Assembly (NCBI GenBank): GCA_963580095.1
Contig: CAUZJQ010000047.1
Span: 1 to 20,533, forward strand
Direction of reading: 5' to 3'
DNA: 20,533 bases
Source of the DNA: CAJWLW01 sp963580095
Lineage (GTDB): Bacteria > Verrucomicrobiota > Lentisphaeria > JABSQK01 > CAJWLW01
Both the position numbers and the translations under genes were made by a program. Under the pieces are notes generated by a model, which searched no databases, was not told the DNA's origin, and saw only the letters and a program-made list of their open reading frames with translations. Positions 9,171 through 16,039 of this stretch are shown here, one piece after another (the stretch's first letter is position 1; each line of letters opens with the position of its first letter).

Positions 9171-9953
9171 TTACGTGAACCACTGCGCGACCTCGCGCAG
9201 GCCGATTTTTGGATCTTTTGTAGGCCAGTACTCCAAGCCGACGAAGCCTTCGAAGGTCGTTGACCGGATAGCCTCGAAAACTGCAGGATAGTGGATCTCC
9301 CCATCAGTTAATTCATGCCGGCCGGGGTTGCCCGCGGCGTGGAAGTGGCCGATCTTGTCGATGTTCCCAGTGATATTTTGGATCAAGTGTCCTTCGCTGA
9401 TCTGCTGGTGATAGATATCGAACACGACTTTCACAGCCGGGCTTCCCGTCTCATCGATGATCTCAAAGGCTTCGTCGCTTCGAACCAGGTAGTAGCCCGG
9501 GTGGTCGATCAGCTCGTTCAGCGGTTCGATGACAAGGGTAATCCCCGCAGCCTCCAGAAACGGGGCGGCACTTTTCAGCCCGTCCACGAGACAGCGGTGC
9601 TGCTCGGATCGTTCAATCCCTTCACGGAAATCGCCAACTTGTGAGATGAGCGTCCTGCAGTTCAAAGTTTTCGCTGTCGCAATTGACTCTTTGAGCCCGT
9701 CCAGATAATCGTCGCGCCTCGCTGGATCCACCAGGGTGATGAACTTCGTGCAGCAGGCCGAAATATCCAGCCCGAATGAAGCCTGTGCCGCTTGCAGGGC
9801 GTCCAGGTCCTTATCCCACCAGCTCCAGAATTCAAAGGCGCTCAAACCCGCGTCGGAGACAATGCCCAGCGCCTGCTCATAATCGAGCTTTTCCAGCACG
9901 GCGTCGATGCAGACTGCCGGTTTCAGTTTGCTGCTGGTGACTGAGGCTGCCAT
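9171..9953 (-). CDS. Hydroxypyruvate isomerase-like sugar isomerase/epimerase TIM barrel
   Basis: A protein of 260 residues, the usual length for the Hyi/OtnI group in the xylose-isomerase-like TIM-barrel superfamily. These enzymes isomerise hydroxypyruvate, 2-oxo-tetronates or related sugars with a divalent metal. Key residues match well: Glu143 in VIEPLN and Glu241 in GLEYWP are the catalytic pair, Asp179 and His182 lie in FDIYHQQ, and GHFHAAGNPGRHE is the typical substrate loop (His205 where Gln is usual). The ATG overlaps the TGA stop of the preceding PhyH gene by one base (TGATG), which implies translational coupling. A GTG at 9962 is an alternative start. The exact substrate is unknown. 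Confidence 0.87.
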   Translation of the reverse strand: MAASVTSSKLKPAVCIDAVLEKLDYEQALGIVSDAGLSAFEFWSWWDKDLDALQAAQASFGLDISACCTKFITLVDPARRDDYLDGLKESIATAKTLNCRTLISQVGDFREGIERSEQHRCLVDGLKSAAPFLEAAGITLVIEPLNELIDHPGYYLVRSDEAFEIIDETGSPAVKVVFDIYHQQISEGHLIQNITGNIDKIGHFHAAGNPGRHELTDGEIHYPAVFEAIRSTTFEGFVGLEYWPTKDPKIGLREVAQWFT

Positions 9954-10768
9954 CAACTCCACTCGACTCTGTCGTAGCGACGGAGCATCTGTCGGCCTTT
10001 TTCCGACAGGGATTCATAGTCAGCCTGTGTCATCTCGACGTTCTGCTGAATGGCGTACCAGTCGCGGCAATAACAGACGACGAGCTCGGGGCGTGGATCC
10101 GGGCTGCGGTTGGGGGTGCCACGGTGAAGGGTGCGGACGTCCTGGATCCACATCGACCCTTTTTTGAGATTGAGCCGCTGGGCCGAGGGAAAGCTGCCCT
10201 GGCGCAGGATGTCGTCGTATCGCCGTTCGAGGGCAGGTTCTGCCAGGTACTGGGTCGAGGGGAGGACCTCGAAACTGCCGTTTTCCTCTGACGTCTCGAC
10301 CAAGGGAAATTTTACCCCGACTACGGGAACATTCTCGAGTCCGACGTGGGGAATTTCCTCCGCAAGCTGCGTATCGCGATGCCACTCCTGGAACGCACTG
10401 CCGGAGCAGGGCGTGTTGGAGTGGTAACAGGTGATAAGATAGTTTTCGGGTTGCCAATAACGGTCGAGGAACTCGAGTATGACGGGATGCTCGTAGATCG
10501 CCGGGTCGGCGAAGGGGGCGACCCAGGGGATGGTCACGGTGTAGCGGTTGGTTGTCTGCAGGCGCCCCTTGCCGGTGCGTACATCGCCGGTTTCGACGTT
10601 GGTCGCCTCGCTCTCGCGATTCTGGACGTTTTCCAGCAGGGGCAGGAAGGCCGCGCATATGCGATCGATCGTCTCGAGGGGGATCATGTCCTCGAAGACG
10701 GTATAGCCGTTGATTTTGAATTCGGCGATCTTGAGCTCAAAATCGACGTCGGCGCAGGTCAGTGCCAT
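9953..10768 (-). CDS. PhyH-family Fe/2-oxoglutarate oxygenase, downstream copy of a tandem pair
   Basis: A 271-residue predicted non-haem iron oxygenase. His130 and Asp132 in EWHRDTQ and His215 in TLHRGTP form the iron triad. Arg226 in DPRPELVVCY is the expected 2-oxoglutarate contact. It is about 85 percent identical by eye to its neighbour at 10831-11646, with no length change. AGGT lies about nine bases before the ATG. Its stop overlaps the start of the isomerase-like gene by one base, which ties it to sugar or sugar-acid processing. It probably hydroxylates a small metabolite. Oxidative removal of an O- or N-methyl group is one untested possibility. Confidence 0.88.
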   Translation of the reverse strand: MALTCADVDFELKIAEFKINGYTVFEDMIPLETIDRICAAFLPLLENVQNRESEATNVETGDVRTGKGRLQTTNRYTVTIPWVAPFADPAIYEHPVILEFLDRYWQPENYLITCYHSNTPCSGSAFQEWHRDTQLAEEIPHVGLENVPVVGVKFPLVETSEENGSFEVLPSTQYLAEPALERRYDDILRQGSFPSAQRLNLKKGSMWIQDVRTLHRGTPNRSPDPRPELVVCYCRDWYAIQQNVEMTQADYESLSEKGRQMLRRYDRVEWS

Positions 10769-10793
10769 GGTGATTTACCTGAAGGTTTGCGTG

Positions 10794-10830
10794 TTATTCC
10801 GGCGGCCACCAGCCGGAGATGATGCTGCCA
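10794..10830 (-). pseudogene. Short relic of a gene 3' end between the two PhyH copies
   Basis: Read on the - strand, GGCAGCATCATCTCC runs into a TAA (10796-10794) 25 bases before the PhyH start. It aligns with the end of the reading frame that stops at 11673, upstream of the other copy (residues DGSIISGWW against DAGGIMSVRW). It is probably the tail of a former upstream gene carried along by the duplication. Confidence 0.45.
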
Positions 10831-11646
10831 TCATGTCCACTCGACTCTGTCGTAGCGACGGAGCAGCTGTCTGCCTTTTTCCGACAGGGATTCATAGGCA
10901 GCCTGTGGCATCTGGACATCGTCATGTACAACATACCAGTCGCGGCAATAGCAGACGACGAGCTCGGGGCGCGGATCCGGGCTGCGGCTGGGGGTGCCGC
11001 GGTGAAGGGTGCGGGGGTCCTGGATCCACATAGAGCCCTTCTTGAGGTTGAGCCGGTGGGCTGCGGGAAAGTCGCCCTGGCGCAGGATGTCGTCGTATCG
11101 CCCTTCGAGGGCAGGATCGACCAGGTACTGGGTCGCGGGCAGGACTTCGAAACTGCCGTTTTCCTCCGATGTATCGACCAAGGGAAATTTTACCCCGACC
11201 GTGGGTACAGTCTCCAAGCAGACGTGGGGAATTTCCGTTGCAAGATTCGTATCGCGATGCCACACCTGGAATGCACTGCCCGAGCAGGGCGTGTTGGAGT
11301 GGTAACAGGTGACAAGATAGTTTGCGGCTTGCCAATAGCGGTCGAGAAATTCAAGTATGACGGGATGCTCGTAGATCGCCGGGTCGGCGAAGGGGGCGAC
11401 CCAGGGGATGGTCACGGTGTAGCGGTTGGTTGTTGCCAAGCACCCCTTGCCGGTGCGTAGATCGCCGGTTTCGACGGAAGTCACCTCGTGGTGGCGATTC
11501 TGGACATTTTCCAGCAGGGCCAGGAAGGCTGCGCGTATGCGATCGATCGTCTCGAGGGGGATCATGTCCTCGAAGACGGTATAGCCGTTGATTTTGAATT
11601 CGGCGAGTTTAAGCTCGAAATCGACGTCGGCGCAGGTCAGTGCCAT
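10831..11646 (-). CDS. PhyH-family Fe/2-oxoglutarate oxygenase, upstream copy of a tandem pair
   Basis: A paralogue of the 9953-10768 product with the same 271-residue length and the same iron ligands (VWHRDTN, TLHRGTP) and 2-oxoglutarate Arg. About 40 substitutions separate the two copies. They cluster in 50-70 and 125-150 (next to the first iron ligands) and in the C-terminal 240-250 stretch, so substrate preference may have shifted. The frame is open back to 11688, but ATG 11646 is chosen because it matches the paralogue's start and has AGGA eight bases upstream. A 62-base gap separates it from the second copy. Confidence 0.88.
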   Translation of the reverse strand: MALTCADVDFELKLAEFKINGYTVFEDMIPLETIDRIRAAFLALLENVQNRHHEVTSVETGDLRTGKGCLATTNRYTVTIPWVAPFADPAIYEHPVILEFLDRYWQAANYLVTCYHSNTPCSGSAFQVWHRDTNLATEIPHVCLETVPTVGVKFPLVDTSEENGSFEVLPATQYLVDPALEGRYDDILRQGDFPAAHRLNLKKGSMWIQDPRTLHRGTPSRSPDPRPELVVCYCRDWYVVHDDVQMPQAAYESLSEKGRQLLRRYDRVEWT

Positions 11647-12004
11647 GGCGGTTTTCCTGAAAGGCTTGGGGGTTATTGCAGCGTCCATCGGACGGACATG
11701 ATGCCGCCGGCATCTTCAGCATACGGCAGATGGAAATATTTACCGTTCACCAGGACATGTTTTTTTCCGTGATTTGTGATTGCTGATGCCTCGCGTACCA
11801 CTATTCCGGCGCCTCCGATATTTCCACCTCTCAATCACAATTTCTCCCGGGCCCGGGGACCAGTAACTTCGCGGGTGATGTTCGGCTGGCTTTCGGCCCA
11901 GGCCGTTGCGGCGTCATCGGACTGTCCGGTTGTCAGACGTGTAAATTTTGCTTTCGTGGTGGTGGGGGGAGTCCATGGCGCCCGGCATAGACTCGAGAAA
12001 CACG
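11647..12004. other. Gene-less 358-base stretch upstream of the PhyH pair
   Basis: No intact gene is seen. The 3' part on the - strand holds the relic frame described separately. The rest (11835-12004) is open in the same - frame and continuous with the end of the aminotransferase region, but without a recognisable domain. No convincing promoter or terminator was found, so read-through transcription from the aminotransferase gene is possible. Confidence 0.4.
11673..11834 (-). pseudogene. Probable C-terminal remnant of an unidentified gene
   Basis: A 53-codon frame bounded upstream by an in-frame TGA (11837-11835) and ending in TAA 26 bases before the PhyH ATG. Its translation (including HVLVNGKYFHLPYAEDAGG) looks protein-like. 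Its last codons align with the relic between the two PhyH copies, including the stop. The parent gene is not recognised. The frame may also be open by chance. Confidence 0.4.
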
Positions 12005-13231
12005 TTACTTGAACCGTTCGATTGTTTGTGCGAAGATCTCTGCCTGCCGATCGGGTTCAGCGGTGTCGAAATAGTTGGTCTTCAGCATGATCACGCGCGG
12101 TTGGATCTCCTCCCAGACCGGACAGTTGCCGCGTTCGTAGCGGGGGAGTTTGCCGGCAAAGTGGGGATGGCGATCGGCGTTGGTGTCGACGTCCGCGTTG
12201 AGCTTGGCGAAGATCGGTTCGAGATGAGCCGGGTACGGGGGGGCGTAGAAGCCGTCGCCGCCAAGCGCCTTGAACGCTGCCAGAAAATCTGCCCAAACGA
12301 TGTCGTCGCGCGTGATGCGGGCCGCGTAGGTCCAGTAGGCGTTGACGTAGCCTTCCGGGGTTTTCTGCGGTACCAGCCATTCGCAATCCTGCACGACAGC
12401 TGCAAAGGCGTTGGCCGCGTACGTGCGCAGCGCCGCCAATTCGTCGATACGCTCGAGCTCAGCAAGTGCCACCGCGGCAGCGATTTCAGGCAGGCGCTGA
12501 TTCCACCCGATGCTGTCGTGGCGTTGATAATCCGGCTGGCTGCGCAATGCCTCGGAAACGACGTTGTCACCGGGTTTCAACGTGAGATCTTTGTATCCCA
12601 GGGTAGCCGCCTTTCTCACGGCCAGGGCAAGGGTGTCGTCGGAACAGATCAGGATGCCGCCATCACCGCAGGTCAGTGTTTTTGACGACTGAAAACTGTA
12701 ACTGGCCAAATGGCCGATCGATCCGGCGATGCGCCCCTTGTACTCTCCGAGATAGCACTGGGCATTGTCTTCAATCACGACAAGGTCATGTGCTGCGGCC
12801 AGTTCCATGATGGGATCGAGATCGGCGGGCAAGCCGCAGATGGACACTGGAATGATAGCTTTGGTTCGAGGGGTGATGTGTTGGCGGATCGCATCGATGC
12901 TGATCGTCCAGGTATCCGGATCGACGTCGACAATGACTGGAACCGCGTTGCAATGCAGCGCGACCGCCGGGGTCGAGAAGACAGTGAAGGACGGTACAAT
13001 CACCTCGTCGCCGGCGCCCACGCCGGCTGCCGCCAAAGCGCTCTGCATCGTGGCCGTACCGTTGCAGTGAGCGATGCCATGACGATGACCGAAACGCTCG
13101 GCGAACTCCCGTTCGAGTCGGGCGGTCATGCCTACGGCCTGCGCATTGTGGAATCCGAAATCGAGGATTTCCCTGGTATAGTCATACGCCTTGGGCGCGA
13201 CACGCGGGATGGCTGTCGGAGAATCAGGCAT
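12005..13231 (-). CDS. DegT/DnrJ/EryC1/StrS-family PLP-dependent aminotransferase
   Basis: A 408-residue predicted aminotransferase, the usual size for this family, whose members commonly transfer an amino group to a keto-sugar or sugar-derived ketone. Visible features are HCNGTATMQ (phosphate loop), VPSFTVFSTP, VVIEDNAQ with Asp155 holding the pyridine nitrogen, and the PLP lysine Lys184 in YSFQSSKTLTCGDGG. The frame is open to 13375, but those extra residues overlap the previous gene and lack family similarity. ATG 13231, 13 bases after the upstream stop, is therefore preferred. The close spacing suggests cotranscription with the secreted GH-A-like gene. A nucleotide-sugar target would suit surface glycan synthesis. 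In this catabolic setting a free keto sugar or inositol-type ketone is also possible. Confidence 0.9.
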   Translation of the reverse strand: MPDSPTAIPRVAPKAYDYTREILDFGFHNAQAVGMTARLEREFAERFGHRHGIAHCNGTATMQSALAAAGVGAGDEVIVPSFTVFSTPAVALHCNAVPVIVDVDPDTWTISIDAIRQHITPRTKAIIPVSICGLPADLDPIMELAAAHDLVVIEDNAQCYLGEYKGRIAGSIGHLASYSFQSSKTLTCGDGGILICSDDTLALAVRKAATLGYKDLTLKPGDNVVSEALRSQPDYQRHDSIGWNQRLPEIAAAVALAELERIDELAALRTYAANAFAAVVQDCEWLVPQKTPEGYVNAYWTYAARITRDDIVWADFLAAFKALGGDGFYAPPYPAHLEPIFAKLNADVDTNADRHPHFAGKLPRYERGNCPVWEEIQPRVIMLKTNYFDTAEPDRQAEIFAQTIERFK

Positions 13232-13244
13232 GATCGGTTCTCGT

Positions 13245-14471
13245 TTAGTTGCCGCGGGGTCGTCGTTGCCAGCGCGGCCAATCGATGGTATTGCGATCCG
13301 GCGCGCTTTCAGTACTGAAGGGCAGCTCATACAGATGCACTGCGAGTGGCTCGAAACTGTCTTCGAAGACACCATCCGTCACGTTGATCAGTCGATTCTC
13401 CGAACGCACTGCGGCTTGTGGTGCGAATTTGCGCTCGGGAACCGGGATGGTGAAGCGTGCTTTCATCGGCGTTGTGGCCCCATTGACCGCGATAAGAAAA
13501 TAACCCGTCTCGGTTTGTCGGAGTGACGTGTAGAGCCCGCCCTCGGGTCCTTCGGTCATTTCCGTCTTGATCTCCCCGGGCGCCTTTGGCGACACCAAAT
13601 ACGGTGTCAGCCGTTTCAATTCCGCTGTCAGGTCCGCCCACTGCGCGCATGTTGCGGGATTATCTGTCACCCACCAGGTCCAGTCTTTGCCCATGTAGTG
13701 AAACGCGAAATAATTGATACCGCTGATGCCGCGCGACACTGCCAGATATGTCATGCAGCGTGCCTCGATGATCGTGGGAGCACGGTTATGCGGCTTCTCC
13801 TGCAGCGGGCACATCTGAATCCACTGCCAACCCAGCTTGCCTGAGCCGTTGATAGTACTGTCGGCGTATCGCGCAACGCCGGTGACGGATGCCACGGGTA
13901 TCGGATAGTAATTGTCGCTATGGATGTCCGCGACATGTGCGTAGTCCTGGTGGTCCTTGAGACGGCCGACGGCGAGGTTGATATACACGGGGTGGACGGG
14001 GTCGAGTCGCTTGATCAGCTCGTAGACCGGCTCGAACTTCTCGGGCGGGAACCGATAGGGGTTGTTCGCGTGGTTGGGCTCGTCCTCCAGCTCCCACACC
14101 AGCAGTCCGGGGTGGTCGCGACAGTCCAGGACAATCTGCTCGAGCCGCTCGAGGTCTTGCCAAACACCGTTGGTGACTGAGCACGCCGCGTACATGCCGT
14201 TGGCCCAGGCGTCATCGATGTCCATGCGAAACGACGCCACGTTTGTTCTCAGACCGTGGGTTGCGACCAGATTGAAGCCCATCGCGCTCGCCTCCGGCAA
14301 AGATTGATGCCAATGTCCGGCCCAGCCGATGCCCACTGGAAAAAACGGTTTGCCGTTCACGTAGAGACCCTCGGCGCGCGTCTCGACACGCTTTACGGGC
14401 GGCAGCGTTGCTGCCTGTGTCGACAACCCGTAGAGGACCATGATTGCAATGAGCGTGAACACTGTCTTCAT
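13245..14471 (-). CDS. Secreted GH-A-like TIM-barrel protein
   Basis: A 408-residue protein with a clear Sec signal peptide (MKTVFTLIAIMVLYGLSTQA, cleavage near residue 20). The sequence then resembles a clan GH-A barrel. LYVNGKPFFPVGIGW is the typical first strand of such enzymes, LVWELEDEPNHANN carries the strand-4 acid/base-type Glu (DEP rather than NEP), and DPVHPVYINL and VADIHSDNYYP follow. The strand-7 region (RGISGINYFAFHYMG) shows no evident nucleophile Glu, as in the lipoprotein at 4657-6093, which has the same motif order. A beta domain ends the protein. AGGAG lies nine bases before the ATG. It is probably the first gene under the LacI-like site. The glycosidase family and substrate are not assignable. 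Confidence 0.78.
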   Translation of the reverse strand: MKTVFTLIAIMVLYGLSTQAATLPPVKRVETRAEGLYVNGKPFFPVGIGWAGHWHQSLPEASAMGFNLVATHGLRTNVASFRMDIDDAWANGMYAACSVTNGVWQDLERLEQIVLDCRDHPGLLVWELEDEPNHANNPYRFPPEKFEPVYELIKRLDPVHPVYINLAVGRLKDHQDYAHVADIHSDNYYPIPVASVTGVARYADSTINGSGKLGWQWIQMCPLQEKPHNRAPTIIEARCMTYLAVSRGISGINYFAFHYMGKDWTWWVTDNPATCAQWADLTAELKRLTPYLVSPKAPGEIKTEMTEGPEGGLYTSLRQTETGYFLIAVNGATTPMKARFTIPVPERKFAPQAAVRSENRLINVTDGVFEDSFEPLAVHLYELPFSTESAPDRNTIDWPRWQRRPRGN

Positions 14472-14532
14472 ATCAGCAGTCTCCTGTTATTTTGCTGTGT
14501 TGAATAAAACCGCAAGCTTGGGTGGTGGGGGT

Positions 14533-14546
14533 TGAAAGCGCTTGCT
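14533..14546. promoter_or_regulatory. Candidate LacI/GalR-family operator
   Basis: TGAAAGCGCTTGCT is a near-palindrome with a central CG, 62-75 bases upstream of the secreted GH-A-like gene. It fits the cre-type consensus TGNAANCGNWNNCW at every fixed position. That consensus comes from Firmicutes CcpA, but LacI-family operators in general share its form. No regulator gene is in the window. Confidence 0.4.
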
Positions 14547-14575
14547 TAGTTTTTTCGCGGCAACTACGCAAAAAC

Positions 14576-15526
14576 TCAAAACGGCATCCAGGCATGGGTT
14601 TCGGGTCCGCCGACTCCGATCCACCCGCCCTGGAATTCGCTTTCCTTCAGTCGCTCGGGGTCAGATGCCTCCACGTGTCCATCGGCATAGGCGACGTTCG
14701 CTCGCCTTGCATGTCTTAAATGAACACGATCGCCGGGATTAGGGTCAGTCTTCCATATTCTGGTAACCTGATAGGTACCCATCGGGTTAATGTGAGCGTC
14801 TACAATGGCATCTCCATCGCTCGAATCAACGATCAAGGCGACCGTATCCGGGGCGGTCAGTCGATTCAGCCTGAAAAACCTGGTATCTGACGGCCCGGAC
14901 GATTGGACCATATTGATTGATAACCCGGGTGGGGAAGTGGGGTCAATAATGGCCCCGTATGCGGTGTATATATCACTCGGGTCATATTTTTCGTTGCGCA
15001 TGCTTGGACAGGTAAAGGTGTCCTGTGCACTGATAGACCCTGAGTTATAAAGGCGTTGCTGCCAAAATTCGTGGTTTGGCCCGGGCCCCCACCGCATCAA
15101 GTGAACAATCGACTCACTGTCATCCGTCGCATACATCTGGAAGGCAATATTGTTTTGCTTCAAATTGCCAATGCAGACAACCGCGTAGGCCTTCTCCTTG
15201 GCCAGGTTCAATGCGGGCAGTAACAGCGCCGCCAGGATAGCGATAATCGCAATGACGACGAGAAGTTCAATCAACGTGAAGTTGCTTGAGCGTTTCGCCC
15301 GAAGTGCTTTGCCTCGGCACGCCAACAGTTCGGTAAGGGCGAACGGGGTGCGTCTATTCTTGCTCTCTGCAGGCAGTCTGATGAGCGTGAAGCGATCGGT
15401 GTACCGGGAACATTCAGTAGACGGCCTTTCGTCTCGTTTCGGGTTATTGTTCCTGAACTGCAACGCAATGTGTTCATTTCGCGACGACTTATTAGATGTT
15501 GTCAACGCCTTCGGTGTCATTGTCAT
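14576..15526 (-). CDS. Type II secretion/pilin-like pseudopilin (H-X9-DG) with long leader
   Basis: A 316-residue prepilin-type protein. The processing and methylation site FTLIELLVVIAIIAILAALL begins at residue 83 with Glu87 as the conserved +5 Glu, and is followed by one transmembrane helix. The C-terminal part carries H-X9-DG (His272, Asp282-Gly283), as in the PVC-typical families. The leader of about 82 residues is unusually long and contains two degenerate copies of the motif (RFTLIRL at 45 and PFALTELLA at 61). Starts at GTG 15535, ATG 15526 and ATG 15520 are all possible. An upstream promoter at 15609-15637 supports a start in this area. In these phyla such proteins occur in large families beside polysaccharide-use genes, and their exact role is unsettled. 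Confidence 0.85.
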   Translation of the reverse strand: MTMTPKALTTSNKSSRNEHIALQFRNNNPKRDERPSTECSRYTDRFTLIRLPAESKNRRTPFALTELLACRGKALRAKRSSNFTLIELLVVIAIIAILAALLLPALNLAKEKAYAVVCIGNLKQNNIAFQMYATDDSESIVHLMRWGPGPNHEFWQQRLYNSGSISAQDTFTCPSMRNEKYDPSDIYTAYGAIIDPTSPPGLSINMVQSSGPSDTRFFRLNRLTAPDTVALIVDSSDGDAIVDAHINPMGTYQVTRIWKTDPNPGDRVHLRHARRANVAYADGHVEASDPERLKESEFQGGWIGVGGPETHAWMPF

Positions 15527-15608
15527 TCCACACACTCGGGGGGGCAGCGTGCTCGTAGTTGTGTCAGGGTACCTGAGCGGATCACCGTTAGATCGCGACC
15601 ACTACGCT

Positions 15609-15637
15609 ATTCTACCGATTCCCGAGAGGAGAGTCAA
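15609..15637 (-). promoter_or_regulatory. Sigma70-type promoter for the pseudopilin gene
   Basis: On the - strand, TTGACT (15637-15632) and TAGAAT (15614-15609) are 17 bases apart, each matching five of six consensus bases. Transcription would start near 15602, about 70 bases before the GTG/ATG starts. It may drive the genes further downstream too. Confidence 0.6.
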
Positions 15638-15876
15638 GGCTTCACATTGAGGAAATGTTGCTCCGGCACTTTCTCAATCCCAGTGGCGCGGAATGGTCGA
15701 CCTTTCCGGTACCGACGCGTTTGATGCTTGGCACCGTGACTGCCGAAAAATCGCTATTGTGGCCAGTCGCTCCAAGAAAAAATATGACGCTGCGATGAGC
15801 GCTGTGCAACTGTGTCTTGCGACTGGGATTCTGGCGTTTCCGAGACTGCGGTTGGGGAAGCTTTTTCAGAAAGTTC
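15638..15876. other. Intergenic spacer between divergent promoters
   Basis: The region between the two divergent promoters holds no gene, RNA or repeat that I can recognise. Confidence 0.5.
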
Positions 15877-15905
15877 TTGCAATGGCCGGCAAAGTTTCAT
15901 ATAAT
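15877..15905 (+). promoter_or_regulatory. Sigma70-type promoter for the collagen-like adhesin gene
   Basis: TTGCAA (15877-15882) and a perfect TATAAT (15900-15905) are separated by 17 bases. The start site would be near 15912, giving an untranslated leader of about 128 bases. No known riboswitch was recognised in it. Confidence 0.65.
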
Positions 15906-16039
15906 CGCGAGTATATAAAAGACTGTGGATATATGCCTGCGACAAAACTCGATGGTTGTTGGTGGCGGTTGAAATAGCCGATATCCATAGTGGAGATCAT
16001 GGATCGAAAACTCAGGCCAACAAGAACGGAGAAGTGACA

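Larger units (their letters stand above)
9953..11690 (-). repeat. Tandem duplication of the PhyH gene and its 5' flank (offset 878 bases)
   Basis: The starts (10768 and 11646) and stops (9953 and 10831) of the two PhyH genes are both exactly 878 bases apart, so no net indel has arisen in the coding part. Similarity continues about 50 bases upstream of each ATG, where both copies hold an aligned TAA stop 25-26 bases before the start. Just after the upstream copy's stop, ATGGCAGCATCA resembles the first four codons of the isomerase-like gene (ATGGCAGCCTCA). Confidence 0.85.

Noticed and set aside
11948..13318. Open + strand frames of about 200-245 codons across the aminotransferase gene
   Set aside because: They are antisense to a clear DegT aminotransferase with all its motifs. 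High GC third positions keep the opposite strand open.
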